From the NCBI RefSeq assembly GCF_000709345.1, contig NZ_KL448323.1, positions 208,884-272,883 on the forward strand: a DNA stretch of 64,000 nucleotides, read 5' to 3'. The stretch comes from Polaromonas glacialis. Its GTDB lineage: Bacteria > Pseudomonadota > Gammaproteobacteria > Burkholderiales > Burkholderiaceae_C. The notes under the pieces are model-generated. The model did not search any database, had not been told where the DNA came from, and worked only from the letters and a program-made list of their open reading frames with translations. This document shows positions 1 to 10,737 of the stretch, piece by piece (the first letter of the stretch is position 1; the number at the start of each line of letters is the position of its first letter). A program made the translations under genes and the position numbers.

Positions 1-1127
1 TTTGGCCCCCCCCGCGCCGGCCACCAGCCGCCGACGCCGGCAGCTGCCACGCCCAGCAGCCCGTAGCCCAGCGCCGCGCCGCCGCTCCACTGCAGCGTTG
101 GCGCGACGCCGGCAAAATAGCCGCCGCCCAGGTCGCCGCCGAGCAGCCGCAGCGCCAGCGCCGCCAGCCCGCCGCCCAGGGCGATGCCGGCCAGGCTGCC
201 GACAATGCCCAGCGCCAGCGACTCGATCAGCACCAGCTGCAGGCGCTCGCGGCCGGTCAGTCCGAGAACGCCGAGCAGCGCGAACTGCTGCGCCCGCTTG
301 GCCACGCTGAGCGACAGCACCGAAAACACCAGAAAAGCGCCGGTGAACAGCGCCACCAACGCCAGCACCGTGAGGTTGACGCGGTAGGCGCGCGACAGGT
401 TGCTGACGCGCTCGGCGGCGTCACCGGGCGCGGTGGCGGTGATGCCGGCCGGCAGTCGCAGGCTGTCGATGAAGCGGCCGGTGTCGGCGCCCGCCCTGAG
501 CCGCACGTCGATGCGCGACAGCTGGCCGCTGCGGCCAAACAGCTCCTGCGCCGCGCCGATGTCCATCACCGCCAGCGGCCCGCCGCCGGCGTTCACGCTG
601 CCCGCCACGCTGACGCCGCGCAGTTGCAGGCCGTCCTGCAGCTGCAGACGGCCGCTGGCGAAGGCCCGGCGCGCCGCCGGATTGAGGAACACCGTGCCCG
701 GCGCGAACAGCGCCATGCGGTCGGCGTCCTTCGCGGGCACCGGCATCAGGCCGGGCGCCACCGACGCCACGGCCAGCGCATCGACGCCGATGATGCGCAA
801 GGACTGGCGCCTGGCGCGGTCGCCGTTTTCATCGAGCGCGTAAGTTGACAGCTCCAACACCGGGCTGGCCATGGCCACCTGCGGATGGTTGGCCACCTGG
901 GCATAGAGCGCCTCGTCAAAGCTGCCCTGCACGGCGCGCAGTTCCAGGTCCGGCTGGCCGTTGACCGCGCGCACCGCCTGCGAGAACTCCGACAGGGCCG
1001 AGTTGTTGATCAAATGCACCGAAAACGCCAGCGCCACGCCCAGCATCACCGCGACGACGGCGGCCACGCTGCGCCACGGGTGGTGGCGCAGCTCCTGCCA
1101 GGAAAAGGTTTGCAGCAGGGCGCGCAT
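1..1127 (-). CDS. ABC transporter permease, FtsX/MacB-like (3' end outside window)
   Basis: This is the membrane subunit of an ABC exporter, probably for lipoproteins or other envelope substrates. About 375 residues are visible. An N-terminal membrane segment (about residues 20-40) is followed by a roughly 200-residue extracytoplasmic region, then hydrophobic segments from about residue 250 that resemble the FtsX domain. The frame is still open at the left edge, so the C-terminal half is missing. The chosen ATG gives MRALLQTFSW; an in-frame GTG 18 bases upstream is possible. The gene starts about 20 bases after the stop of the ATPase gene, so the two should form one transporter and one transcript. 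The substrate cannot be told from sequence. Confidence 0.85.
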   Translation of the reverse strand, partial: MRALLQTFSWQELRHHPWRSVAAVVAVMLGVALAFSVHLINNSALSEFSQAVRAVNGQPDLELRAVQGSFDEALYAQVANHPQVAMASPVLELSTYALDENGDRARRQSLRIIGVDALAVASVAPGLMPVPAKDADRMALFAPGTVFLNPAARRAFASGRLQLQDGLQLRGVSVAGSVNAGGGPLAVMDIGAAQELFGRSGQLSRIDVRLRAGADTGRFIDSLRLPAGITATAPGDAAERVSNLSRAYRVNLTVLALVALFTGAFLVFSVLSLSVAKRAQQFALLGVLGLTGRERLQLVLIESLALGIVGSLAGIALGGGLAALALRLLGGDLGGGYFAGVAPTLQWSGGAALGYGLLGVAAAGVGGWWPARGGP

Positions 1128-1148
1128 GGGCTGGATGCTTGCCACGCC

Positions 1149-1796
1149 TCAGGCCGAGATGCCGGTGCTGCTCAGGTGCAGCACCCGGTCGGCGCGCGCG
1201 GCGGCGGCGGCCGAATGCGTCACCAGCACCATGGCCGCGCCATGCTCGCGGGTCTGGGCAATCAAAGCGTCCATCACCTTGGAGGCGGTGGCCGGGTCGA
1301 GGTTGCCGGTCGGCTCGTCGGCCAGCAGCAGGCCGGGCCGGTGCACCAGCGCCCGGGCAATCGCCACGCGCTGCAACTGCCCGCCGCTCAGCTGCTGCGG
1401 CAGGCGCTTGCCCAGTCCACCCAGGCCGACGGCTTCGAGCAGCGCTTCGACGCGCGCGTCGTCGGGCTGGCCCAGCAGCAGCAGCGGCAGGGCGACGTTT
1501 TGCGCCACGTCCAGGTGCGGCAGCACATGAAACGCCTGGAATACAAAACCGACATGGCGGCGGCGCAGCAGGGCGCGCTGGTCGTCGGTCATTTGCCCCA
1601 GGTCGGCGCCGCCCAGGCTGACCGTGCCTTCGTCCCAGCTGTCGAGCCCGGCCATGCAGTTGAGCAGCGTGGACTTGCCCACGCCCGACTCGCCGACGAT
1701 GGCGACGAATTCGCCGGGCGCCACGTCGAGCGTGACCTGGCTGAACACGGCCGTGTCGCCGTAGCGCTTGCCGAGATTGTGGAGGCGCAAGCTCAT
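1149..1796 (-). CDS. ABC transporter ATP-binding protein, LolD-like
   Basis: This 215-residue protein is the nucleotide-binding subunit that powers the neighbouring permease. The Walker A motif GESGVGKST is at residues 35-43, the signature LSGGQ at 136-140, Walker B LLLADE at about 156-161, and the switch histidine at 194. The sequence [10 protein letters not shown] is typical of the LolD/MacB/FtsE branch of exporters. The start codon overlaps the miaA stop as ATGA, so translation is probably coupled to miaA. The partner permease is a single FtsX-type protein, which fits MacB- or YbbP-like exporters as well as LolCDE. The name lolD is therefore not assigned. Confidence 0.92.
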   Translation of the reverse strand: MSLRLHNLGKRYGDTAVFSQVTLDVAPGEFVAIVGESGVGKSTLLNCMAGLDSWDEGTVSLGGADLGQMTDDQRALLRRRHVGFVFQAFHVLPHLDVAQNVALPLLLLGQPDDARVEALLEAVGLGGLGKRLPQQLSGGQLQRVAIARALVHRPGLLLADEPTGNLDPATASKVMDALIAQTREHGAAMVLVTHSAAAAARADRVLHLSSTGISA

Positions 1797-2821
1797 GCGA
1801 AGGCCCTGGCTTCGGCCTTGACAAGCGCAAGCACCTGTTCGAGCGCCGTGGGGTCATCGCAGGCGACGACGCGGCGCTGCGGCATCGCGCGCAGCCAGGT
1901 GATCTGCCGCTTGGCCAGCTGGCGCGTGGCAAAGATGCCCTTGTCGCGCAGCTCGCTCCATTCAAGGGCCGAAAAGCTGCAGTCCAGGCCGCGCGCCTCG
2001 CGTGCGTCCAGTATTTCCCAGGCCTGGCGGTAGCCGACGCAGCGCATGGCCGGCAGGTCGGGCGCCAGGTCGCCGCGCGCGCGCAGCGCCCTGACCTCAT
2101 CGACAAAGCCCGAAGCAAGCATGACGTCGAAACGCTGGGCGATGCGGCCATGCAGCCAGGCGCGATCTGCCGGTTCCAAAGAAATAAGTGCTTTTGCGCT
2201 TATTCCATCTGTGTTGTCAGCTATGTTTTTGCTAGCATTTCGCTGGTGGAAGAAGGACAGCGGCTGGCCAGATACCCGGAACACTTCCAGCGCCCGCGAG
2301 ATGCGCTGCGAGTCGTTCGGCGCCAGGCGCGCGGCCGTGACCGGGTCCACCTGCGCCAGTTCGGCATGCAGCGCCGGCCAGCCTTTTGCGGCGGCCTCAT
2401 CGGCCAGCACGGCGCGCACCGCCGGGTCGGCCGGCGGCATGTCGTCCAGGCCGTCGAACAGCGCCTTGAAGTACAGCATGGTGCCGCCGACCAGCAGCGG
2501 CAGATGGCCACGCGCGCTGATCTCCCTGATCAGGCGCCGCGCATCGTGTACGAATTCGGCGGCGCTGTAGGCGTTGAGCGGGTCGCGGATGTCGATCAGG
2601 TGGTGCTTTACTGCGGCCAGTTCGCCAGCAGACGGCTTGGCTGTGCCAATGTCCATGCCGCGATAGACCAGCGCCGAATCGACGCTGATGATCTCGACGG
2701 GCCAATGCCGGGCAATGGCCAGCGCGGCGGCCGTCTTGCCCGATGCGGTGGGGCCGGCCAGCGCGATGCAGCGCAGGTTCAGGGGGGGCGCGGTGCGCGC
2801 CGGCTCAAAAGAAACAGACAT
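1793..2821 (-). CDS. miaA: tRNA dimethylallyltransferase MiaA
   Basis: MiaA transfers the dimethylallyl group from DMAPP to N6 of A37 in tRNAs that read UNN codons. The P-loop GPTASGKT lies at residues 23-30, followed by the substrate motif [16 protein letters not shown] and the C-terminal [18 protein letters not shown] segment usual for the family. The protein has 342 residues, somewhat longer than most MiaA proteins (about 310-320). Part of the extra length is a repeat-derived stretch at about residues 194-214, which lies just before the conserved [13 protein letters not shown] segment. The stop overlaps the start of the ABC ATPase gene. Identification is secure. Confidence 0.97.
   Translation of the reverse strand: MSVSFEPARTAPPLNLRCIALAGPTASGKTAAALAIARHWPVEIISVDSALVYRGMDIGTAKPSAGELAAVKHHLIDIRDPLNAYSAAEFVHDARRLIREISARGHLPLLVGGTMLYFKALFDGLDDMPPADPAVRAVLADEAAAKGWPALHAELAQVDPVTAARLAPNDSQRISRALEVFRVSGQPLSFFHQRNASKNIADNTDGISAKALISLEPADRAWLHGRIAQRFDVMLASGFVDEVRALRARGDLAPDLPAMRCVGYRQAWEILDAREARGLDCSFSALEWSELRDKGIFATRQLAKRQITWLRAMPQRRVVACDDPTALEQVLALVKAEARAFA
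2181..2240 (+). repeat. Hairpin repeat copy R1, inside miaA
   Basis: This is a diverged copy of the dispersed ~58-bp element. It keeps the blocks GTGCTTTTGCGC, then CAGCTAT, then a terminal TAGC, in the same order and spacing as the intergenic copy at 48225-48282. It lies antisense to miaA and stays open through the gene frame, coding for part of the variable linker of MiaA. Confidence 0.6.
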
Positions 2822-2854
2822 GCGGGCTAGGCTACCAGAAAGGCGCCCGGCCCA

Positions 2855-3742
2855 TCAGTGCGCGGCGAGCAGGCCGGCGCCACCGGAACGCGCGCCAAAC
2901 AGGCCGGCCAGCGCCACGCGGTACTGCGCCTGGCCCAGTGAGTTGGTGTTGTGGTGCGAGCCGCCCTCGACCAGCACAAAGGCCTTGGGTTGCTGCGCCG
3001 CTTCATACAGCCTGCGGCCCAGCGCCGGCTGGATCAAGCGGTCGTCCGAGCCATGCACCACCAGCAGCGGCGAGCCCAGGCGGGTGACTTTTTCCACCGA
3101 TTCGAAGGGCTGGGTGATCAACAGGCGCAGCGGCAGCCAGCCCCATTTCATGGTGCCGACCACGTCGGCGATCGAGGTGAAGGTGCCTTCGACAATGGTG
3201 CCGGCCTCGTTGTCCACCCGCGCCGCCAGTTCGATGGCGACCGCGCCGCCCAGCGAATGGCCGAAGATGTAGCGCGGCTGGCCCGGCTGCCGCGCGCCCA
3301 GCCAGTCCCAGGCGGCTCTGGCGTCTTCGGCGGCGATGCTTTCCGAGGGCAGGCCCGGCGAGCTTTTGCCGAAACCCCGGTAGTCGATCGCCAGCACCGA
3401 AAAGCCCAGTTCCTGCATGCGGCGGATGCGCGGCGCCGAGCCCTCGACGTTCCAGCGCGCGCCGTGCAAATACAGCAGCACCGGCGCCTTGGCGCCGTTC
3501 CAGGCGGGTTGGGCGGCATCGGCCGGCAGCCACAGCCCGTGCAGCTTGACCGGCTGGCCCGTGGCGGCCGAATCAAAGTCGATCCAGACATCCTTCATGT
3601 CCTGCGTCAGCGCCGCGCTGGAGCCCCAGCTGCGGTCGCTGGGCTGGAAGATCCAGCCGCGCTGTTTTTCGTCGAGTGTTGCGCATCCGGCCAGAACGGC
3701 GAATGCCAATGCGAGGGAGGAAATGATGGGCCAGTGTTTCAT
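2855..3742 (-). CDS. Lipoprotein alpha/beta hydrolase
   Basis: This is a 295-residue alpha/beta-fold hydrolase, probably anchored to a membrane as a lipoprotein. The chosen ATG gives MKHWPIISSLALAFAVLAGC, a short signal peptide ending in a lipobox with Cys20; an upstream in-frame extension to about 3883 lacks this logic. The nucleophile elbow GHSLGG (Ser163) is followed by candidate acid Asp233/234 in HGSDD and His263/264 in GGSHH. HG at the end of an early strand fits the oxyanion region. The closest general match is the BEM46/YfhR-like family of serine hydrolases of unknown substrate. No operon partner is evident; it follows gdhA after a GC-rich gap. Confidence 0.88.
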   Translation of the reverse strand: MKHWPIISSLALAFAVLAGCATLDEKQRGWIFQPSDRSWGSSAALTQDMKDVWIDFDSAATGQPVKLHGLWLPADAAQPAWNGAKAPVLLYLHGARWNVEGSAPRIRRMQELGFSVLAIDYRGFGKSSPGLPSESIAAEDARAAWDWLGARQPGQPRYIFGHSLGGAVAIELAARVDNEAGTIVEGTFTSIADVVGTMKWGWLPLRLLITQPFESVEKVTRLGSPLLVVHGSDDRLIQPALGRRLYEAAQQPKAFVLVEGGSHHNTNSLGQAQYRVALAGLFGARSGGAGLLAAH

Positions 3743-3883
3743 TGCCTTGAACTGACCCGCCTTGAAACAAAAAGTTCTGGCCGCTGAAGCTGAGAAATGA
3801 CGAAGTTCCGGTAAAGCCGGCTGCCGCTGCCGGCCTGGGCGGCCGGCGGCAGCGCCCGGGTCAGGCGGCAGGCTGGGCCGCAA

Positions 3884-5238
<1,355 letters not shown>

Positions 5239-5281
5239 TCATATTGGTGCATAAACTCATGCAGGAATTGAATTTTGCCGC

Positions 5282-5297
5282 GAAACAGACCTGTTTC
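5282..5297. promoter_or_regulatory. Palindrome GAAACAG-AC-CTGTTTC upstream of gdhA
   Basis: A perfect inverted repeat with 7-base arms and a 2-base centre lies about 55 bases before the gdhA start, in the gap between gdhA and the divergent DUF3429 gene. Its position suits an operator, but I cannot name a regulator. Confidence 0.35.
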
Positions 5298-5316
5298 TGG
5301 CTTTTATCCACATCGG

Positions 5317-5340
5317 CTGATCTGGATTGCACCAAATCAG
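5317..5340. promoter_or_regulatory. Interrupted palindrome CTGATcTGG-n6-CCAaATCAG
   Basis: The two 9-base arms match at 8 positions around a 6-base centre. The site sits between gdhA and the divergent gene starting at 5422, so it could serve either. A dimeric regulator site is likely from shape alone; the identity of the protein is unknown. Confidence 0.35.
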
Positions 5341-5421
5341 GGCTTTTTATTCCTTGGTGAAAACAGGCCTTCGTTCCCGTCAAAAGGCGGGGTTGCACTG
5401 CCTCGCCCCTACACTTCAGCC

Positions 5422-5871
5422 ATGATGACAAGCGGTTTTTCCACCCCTTCCACCGCCGCCCGCGTCCTGGGGCTGGCCGGCCTGCTGCCTTTCCTGGCCG
5501 GTGCGATTGCGCTTGCCGTGCTCGATGCGCCCGGCTTGCGCGCCTGGGCGGGAACGGCGCTGGTGGCCTACGGCGCGCTGATCGCCACCTTTCTTGGCGG
5601 CATCCACTGGGGGCTGGCGATGCGGGGCGTGCCGCCCGTCAACGTTCGCCTGGGCTGGGGCGTTTCGCCCAGCCTGCTGGCCTGGGTCGCCCTGCTGTTG
5701 CCGGTCAGCCCTGCGCTATGGCTGCTGGCCGCGCTGCTGGCGGCCTGCTATGCGGTGGACCGAACGCTGTATGCCAGCGCCGGGCTGTCGGGCTGGCTGG
5801 GCCTGCGCCTGCAACTCACTAGCGTCGCCACCTTGTGTTGCCTGGCCGCCGGCGCCTGGGCAATGCGTTGA
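5422..5871 (+). CDS. DUF3429 family membrane protein
   Basis: This is a 149-residue integral membrane protein of unknown function. About four or five hydrophobic segments fill it, starting with VLGLAGLLPFLAGAIALAV. The segment ATFLGGIHWGLAMRG, with Gly-Gly-Ile-His-Trp, is what I recognise as typical of DUF3429. Two adjacent ATG codons (5422 and 5425) could start it; the first is used. It diverges from gdhA across a gap with two palindromes and ends 26 bases before the mutL stop on the other strand. No enzymatic motif is visible. Confidence 0.8.
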   Translation: MMTSGFSTPSTAARVLGLAGLLPFLAGAIALAVLDAPGLRAWAGTALVAYGALIATFLGGIHWGLAMRGVPPVNVRLGWGVSPSLLAWVALLLPVSPALWLLAALLAACYAVDRTLYASAGLSGWLGLRLQLTSVATLCCLAAGAWAMR

Positions 5872-5897
5872 AGCGCTGAAACCCGGTCTACGGGCTT

Positions 5898-7826
5898 TCA
5901 GCGTCCGCGCAGAAACAGGCTGTCCAGTTCCTTCAGGCTGACCTGGCGCCAGGTCGGCCGGCCGTGGTTGCACTGGTCTGAGCGATCGGTGGCTTCCATC
6001 TGGCGCAGCAGGGCATTCATTTCCTCGACGGTCAGCTGCCGGTTGGCGCGCACCGCGCCGTGGCAGGCCATGGTGCCGAGCAGTTCGTTGTGCGCCCGCT
6101 CGACCACGGTGCTGGCGTCCATCTGCGCCAGTTCGGCCAGTACCGATCTGGCGAGTTCCACCGCGTCGCCCGCCGCCAGGCTGGTCGGCACGGCCCGCAC
6201 CGCCAGCGTCCTGGGCGAAAACGGCGTGATTTCCAGGCCCAGCAGGGCCAGCGTGTCGATGCAGGCTTCGGCCGTGGCCACTTCGTGCGGCGTGGCGGCA
6301 AAGGTCGCGGGAATCAAGAGCGGCTGGCTGGCGATGCGCGAGGCCTCGAACTGGATTTTCAGCCGTTCATAGACGATGCGCTCGTGGGCCGCATGCATGT
6401 CCACGATGACCAGGCCCTGGCTGTTTTCGGCCAGGATGTAAACGCCCTGCAGCTGCGCCAGGGCGCGGCCCAGCGGCCAGTCGCCGTGGGGCAGGGCGGT
6501 GTCGGGCGGCGGGCCGGACTGCGGGGTTTCGACCGCTGCGGCGGGGGCGCCGGGCATGTCGCGGTCGGGCGCAGCGGGCCGTCCCGTGCCGGACGGCACC
6601 GGCCACAGGGCTTCAAAGTCCGACACGCGGTGTTCCTGATTTGCTCTGAAATTGATAGCTGGTTGTGCCCATCCCTGCTGCGCAAAAGCCTGTTTTGGCT
6701 TTAAATTGAAGTTCAGCGGCGGCTCAGGGGCGGCCTCGGCGGGCGTGGCGTTCGCGCTGGCCGCGCCGGCACGGGGCGCGGCCAGCGCATCCTGCACGCC
6801 ATGGCGCACCGCCTGGTGTACTTCGCGGCTGTCGCGAAAGCGCACCTCGATCTTGGTCGGATGCACATTCACATCGACCCGCGCCGCGTCAATCTCGACA
6901 TACAGCGCATACACCGGCTGGCGGTGGCCGTGCAGCACATCCTCGTAGGCGCTGCGGGCGGCATGGGCCAGCACCTTGTCGCGCACGAAGCGGCCGTTGA
7001 CATAGGCAAACTGCTGGTCGGCGCGCGAGCGGGCGGCGTCGGGAATGCCGGCCCGTCCCCAAACGCGCACGGCGGGCTGGCCGTCCAGCCGGGTGGCGCT
7101 GCTCTGGTAGCTCACAGCCACCGACTGCGCCACGAAGTCGTCCCCCAGCACATCAGCGAGGCGCTGGGTGTGGGCTTCAAAACCATCTGTGCCCTCTAGC
7201 CCCACGCAGGCGCGCCACTGCTCGACCAGCTTGCCTTCGTGCCAGATGGCAAAGCCCACGTCAGGCCGCACCAGCGCATGGCGGCGAACGGCTTCGATGC
7301 AGTGCGCCAGTTCGGTGGCGTCGGTTTTCAGGAACTTGCGCCGGGCCGGCGTGGCATAGAACAGTTCGCGCACCTCGACACTGGTGCCGCGCGCGCGCGG
7401 AGCCGGCTTCAATTCGCCGGTGCGGCCGTCGAGCTGCCAGGCGTGCTCGTTGTCCAGCGTGCGCGAGACCAGGCTCATGTCGGCGATCGAGTTGATCGCG
7501 GCCAGCGCCTCTCCGCGAAACCCCATGGTGCCGACGGCTTCCAGGTCCTGCAGCGACGCGATCTTGCTGGTCGCATGGCGGCGCAGCGCCACCGGCAGTT
7601 CCTCTCTGGCAATGCCCAGGCCGTCGTCCTCGACCAGGATCAGGCGCACGCCGCCTGCCGACAGGCGCACCGTGACCTGCGTCGCGCCGGCGTCAAGCGC
7701 GTTGTCTAGCAGTTCGCGCACCACCGAAGCCGGACGCTCGACCACCTCGCCGGCGGCAATCTGGCTGATCAGTTCATCGGGAAGGTCGCGGATGGGGCGG
7801 CGCGCGGCCGGGGTTTGAGGCGTCAT
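5898..7826 (-). CDS. mutL: DNA mismatch repair protein MutL
   Basis: MutL couples mismatch recognition by MutS to strand removal. The N-terminal GHKL ATPase shows IAAGEVVERPASVVRELLDN, EDDGLGI and GFRGEAL. The C-terminal domain carries DMHAAHERIVYE at about residue 475, which fits the endonuclease pattern D-Q/M-H-A-x2-E-x4-E, together with ACHGAVRANR and CNHGRPT near the end. This MutL is therefore probably a nicking type, as expected where MutH is absent. It is 642 residues long. The linker between the domains includes a repeat-derived stretch at about residues 373-395. The gene starts about 150 bases from the divergent DedA gene. Confidence 0.97.
   Translation of the reverse strand: MTPQTPAARRPIRDLPDELISQIAAGEVVERPASVVRELLDNALDAGATQVTVRLSAGGVRLILVEDDGLGIAREELPVALRRHATSKIASLQDLEAVGTMGFRGEALAAINSIADMSLVSRTLDNEHAWQLDGRTGELKPAPRARGTSVEVRELFYATPARRKFLKTDATELAHCIEAVRRHALVRPDVGFAIWHEGKLVEQWRACVGLEGTDGFEAHTQRLADVLGDDFVAQSVAVSYQSSATRLDGQPAVRVWGRAGIPDAARSRADQQFAYVNGRFVRDKVLAHAARSAYEDVLHGHRQPVYALYVEIDAARVDVNVHPTKIEVRFRDSREVHQAVRHGVQDALAAPRAGAASANATPAEAAPEPPLNFNLKPKQAFAQQGWAQPAINFRANQEHRVSDFEALWPVPSGTGRPAAPDRDMPGAPAAAVETPQSGPPPDTALPHGDWPLGRALAQLQGVYILAENSQGLVIVDMHAAHERIVYERLKIQFEASRIASQPLLIPATFAATPHEVATAEACIDTLALLGLEITPFSPRTLAVRAVPTSLAAGDAVELARSVLAELAQMDASTVVERAHNELLGTMACHGAVRANRQLTVEEMNALLRQMEATDRSDQCNHGRPTWRQVSLKELDSLFLRGR
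6643..6709 (-). repeat. Hairpin repeat copy R2, inside mutL
   Basis: Read on the minus strand the copy keeps GGCTTTTGCGCAG, then GGGCACAACCAGCTATC, matching the family order. It is in the sense orientation of mutL and encodes AQQGWAQPAI in the flexible linker between the ATPase and C-terminal domains, where extra residues should be tolerated. Confidence 0.75.
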
Positions 7827-7976
7827 GAGGCGCCAATTTTAGGCGCAGCCGCCCGTCGGCCCGCCTTGACCGCAGGGGCATGGCCTTGCTGAAGGTGCGT
7901 GCCCCGCGGACGGTTTTCCGCGCGGCTGATCAGGACAGCGGGGAAAAGCCGTGGCGGACCTGTCAAAATCAGCGTC

Positions 7977-8636
7977 ATGGAACTAGCCGCCTTTCTCATC
8001 GATTTCATCCTTCATGTCGACAAGCACCTGGAAACCTTCGTGGCCAGCTATGGCCTGTGGGTCTATGCGCTGCTTTTCCTGATCATCTTTGTCGAAACCG
8101 GCGTGGTCGTCATGCCATTTTTGCCCGGCGATTCGCTGCTGTTCGTCGTCGGCGCGATGTGCGGCGTCGGCCTGATGAGCTATCCGCTGGCCGTTGGCCT
8201 GCTGTTTGTCGCGGCGGTGCTGGGCGACCAGTGCAACTACTCGATTGGCCGTTACATCGGGCCCAAGGTGTTCCAGTGGGAAGACTCGCGCTTTTTCAAC
8301 AAGCGGGCGTTCAACCAGGCGCATGCGTTCTACGAGCGCTATGGCGGCGTGACCATCATCGCCGCGCGCTTCATGCCTTTTTTGCGCACCTTCGCGCCCT
8401 TCGTCGCCGGCATCTCGCACATGAGCCGCGGCAAGTTCTCGCTGTTCAACGTCGTCGGGGCCGCCCTGTGGGTCGGCGGTATCGTCACGGCCGGCTATGC
8501 CTTCGGCAACGTGCCTTTCGTCAAGGCGAACCTGGACAAGATCATCTGGGCGATGATCCTGGTGCCCGGCCTGTTCGTGCTGTTTGGCGCCTGGCGGGCA
8601 CGGCGTCAGTCCGGCAGCATGCCGGTCCAGCCTTGA
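7977..8636 (+). CDS. DedA family membrane protein (VTT domain)
   Basis: This 219-residue protein belongs to the DedA/VTT family, members of which act as lipid scramblases or flippases and support membrane homeostasis. Family hallmarks are FVETGVVVMPFLPGDSLLF, the central GRYIGPKVF segment, the conserved arginine region IIAARFMPFLRTFAPFVAG, and FNVVGAALWVGG. Several membrane segments are present and the C-terminus is short and basic. The chosen ATG starts MELAAFLIDF. The gene is followed after about 100 bases by an acyl-CoA synthetase on the same strand, a loose lipid-related pairing. Confidence 0.94.
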   Translation: MELAAFLIDFILHVDKHLETFVASYGLWVYALLFLIIFVETGVVVMPFLPGDSLLFVVGAMCGVGLMSYPLAVGLLFVAAVLGDQCNYSIGRYIGPKVFQWEDSRFFNKRAFNQAHAFYERYGGVTIIAARFMPFLRTFAPFVAGISHMSRGKFSLFNVVGAALWVGGIVTAGYAFGNVPFVKANLDKIIWAMILVPGLFVLFGAWRARRQSGSMPVQP

Positions 8637-8734
8637 CGCCTGCGCGACGTTGCGGCGGCCACGACCTTGCCGGGCGACAGACAATCCATCGCTTTGCACG
8701 CCATGCCCAAGCGGCTACGCTGCGCTTTTTTTGA

Positions 8735-10585
8735 ATGACCGCGATGCCGATCCCGCTTTCCGCCGTGCGCACCCTGCCCGAACTGCTCGCCTTCCGGCTG
8801 GCGCAAAGCCCCGGGGGCGCGGCTTACCGCGCGTTTGACGAGGCCACCGGCCAGTGGCAGACGACATGCTGGGCCGAGGCCGGCGCGCGCATCGCGCAGT
8901 GGGCCAGGGCGCTGGCGGCGATGCGGCTGGAGCGGCAGGCGCGCATCGCCATTTTGCTGCCCAACGGCCTGGACGCCGTGTGCATCGACCAGGCCGCGCT
9001 GTCGCTGAGCCTGGTGCCGGTGCCGCTGCATGCCATCGACAACCCCGGCAGCATTGCCTACATCCTGTCGGACTGCGAAGCGTCGGTGCTCATGGTGTCC
9101 AGCCTGGCCCAGTGGCGCGCCATCGAAGGCGTCGGCCTGGTGCTGCCGGCGCTGCGGCGGGTGGTCGTGACGGCGCTCGATACCCTGCCGCTTGGTGCTG
9201 TCGGCGCTGGCGTGCCGGTGGTTTCGCTGGCTGATTGGCTGGCGGCGGGGCAGGGCCTGCCGCATGCCGCGCAGCCGCCCGATGCCGGCGACCTGGCGGC
9301 CATCGTCTACACCTCGGGAACGACCGGCAAGCCCAAGGGCGTGATGCTGACGCATGCAAACGTGGTGTCCAACGTGCTCGCCATATTGGCGCGCGTGGTG
9401 CCCACGGCGGACGATGTGTTCTTGTCCTTTCTGCCGCTGTCGCATACCTTCGAGCGCACCGCCGGCTACTACCTGCCGCTGGCTGTCGGCAGTTGCGTGG
9501 CCTATGCGCGTTCGGTTGCGCTGCTGGCTGAAGACCTCAAGACCGTGCGGCCGACGGTGCTGATCTCGGTGCCGCGCATCTATGAGCGGGTGTTCGGCAA
9601 ACTGCAGGAATCGCTGGCCGGTTCGGCCTTCAAGACGCGCCTGTTCCATGCCGCGCAGGCCGTTGGCTGGCGGCGTTTTTGCAGGACGCAGCGTTGGGCG
9701 CTGGCCGACGGCGAAGGCAGCGCCTGGGCGGTGCTGGACCCGCTGCTGTGGCCCTTGCTCGACCGGCTGGTGGCCGGCAAGCTGCGGGCGCAGTTCGGCG
9801 GGCGGGTGCGCGTGGCGGTGAGCGGAGGCGCGCCGCTGTCGCATGCCGTGGCGCGCTGCTTCCTGGGGCTGGGCCTGCCGCTGCTGCAGGGCTACGGCAT
9901 GACGGAAACCTCGCCGGTCGTGGCGGCCAACGGCGTCGATGACAACGACCCGGCGACGGTCGGGCGCCCGCTGCCCGGCGTCGAGGTGCGCATCGGCGGC
10001 AACCGCGAACTGCAGGTGCGCGGCCAATCGGTGATGCAAGGCTACTGGAAGCGCGCCGAAGACACGGCCCGCGTCCTGACCCCGGACGGCTGGCTTTCCA
10101 CCGGCGATCAGGCCGACCTGCAGGACGGCCGCATCCGCATCAGGGGCCGGATCAAGGAAATCATCGTGACATCGACCGGCGAAAAGGTGCCGCCGGGCGA
10201 TCTGGAACTGGCGATTGCGGTCGATCCGCTGTTCGCGCAGGTGCTGGTGGTGGGCGAGAACCAGCCCTTCATTGCCTGCGTGGCAGTGGTCAACCCGGCT
10301 GAATGGCTGCGCCTGGCGGCCTCGCTCGGGCTCGACGCCGACGCCAGCCTGAATCAGCCGGCCGTCCACCGTGCGGCGCTGGCGCGCATTGCCGTCCAGG
10401 CCCGCGACTTTGCCCGCTATGCCATGCCCCGCGCGATCTTCCTGACACGCGAGCCGTGGACGGTGGAAAACACGCTCATGACGCCGACCCTCAAGCTCAA
10501 GCGCAACAACCTGATGGCGCGCTATGCCGGCGAGATCGAGGCAATGTATCACCCGAAAGTGCGCCAGGTGAAGGTGCCCGCATAG
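8735..10585 (+). CDS. AMP-dependent long-chain acyl-CoA synthetase
   Basis: This 616-residue adenylate-forming enzyme should activate a fatty acid or similar carboxylate to its CoA thioester through an acyl-AMP. The ATP-binding loop YTSGTTGKPKGV is near residue 190, GYGMTETSPVV near 386, STGDQAD near 453, and the hinge/lysine region GRIKEIIVTSTGEKV near 471. Overall shape matches the FadD15/FAA1 class of long-chain acyl-CoA synthetases, which carry a helical insert after PRIYERVFGKLQ. It is not next to beta-oxidation genes, so the exact substrate is open. Confidence 0.92.
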   Translation: MTAMPIPLSAVRTLPELLAFRLAQSPGGAAYRAFDEATGQWQTTCWAEAGARIAQWARALAAMRLERQARIAILLPNGLDAVCIDQAALSLSLVPVPLHAIDNPGSIAYILSDCEASVLMVSSLAQWRAIEGVGLVLPALRRVVVTALDTLPLGAVGAGVPVVSLADWLAAGQGLPHAAQPPDAGDLAAIVYTSGTTGKPKGVMLTHANVVSNVLAILARVVPTADDVFLSFLPLSHTFERTAGYYLPLAVGSCVAYARSVALLAEDLKTVRPTVLISVPRIYERVFGKLQESLAGSAFKTRLFHAAQAVGWRRFCRTQRWALADGEGSAWAVLDPLLWPLLDRLVAGKLRAQFGGRVRVAVSGGAPLSHAVARCFLGLGLPLLQGYGMTETSPVVAANGVDDNDPATVGRPLPGVEVRIGGNRELQVRGQSVMQGYWKRAEDTARVLTPDGWLSTGDQADLQDGRIRIRGRIKEIIVTSTGEKVPPGDLELAIAVDPLFAQVLVVGENQPFIACVAVVNPAEWLRLAASLGLDADASLNQPAVHRAALARIAVQARDFARYAMPRAIFLTREPWTVENTLMTPTLKLKRNNLMARYAGEIEAMYHPKVRQVKVPA

Positions 10586-10671
10586 GCCTTCGTGGATAGC
10601 CACAGGACTTGCGGTTTTGCGCGGACGAAAAAAAACGACCCGCTGAAATCAATCAGGAATCGTCTTCTTTG

Positions 10672-10692
10672 TTTCAGCCGGTCTGGCTGAAA
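10672..10692. other. Hairpin TTTCAGCC-n5-GGCTGAAA between convergent genes
   Basis: A perfect 8-base stem with a 5-base loop lies between the convergent acyl-CoA synthetase and lipoprotein genes. It could end transcription from both sides, but no run of T follows on either strand, so it may only protect 3' ends. Confidence 0.4.
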
Positions 10693-10737
10693 GCAGTTTG
10701 CACGGCACCGCCCAGGGCGGCATGCAGGCTGGAAAGC

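Noticed and set aside
8606..10603. A 665-codon open frame antisense to the acyl-CoA synthetase
   Set aside because: The plus-strand gene has every adenylate-forming motif; the antisense frame has none.
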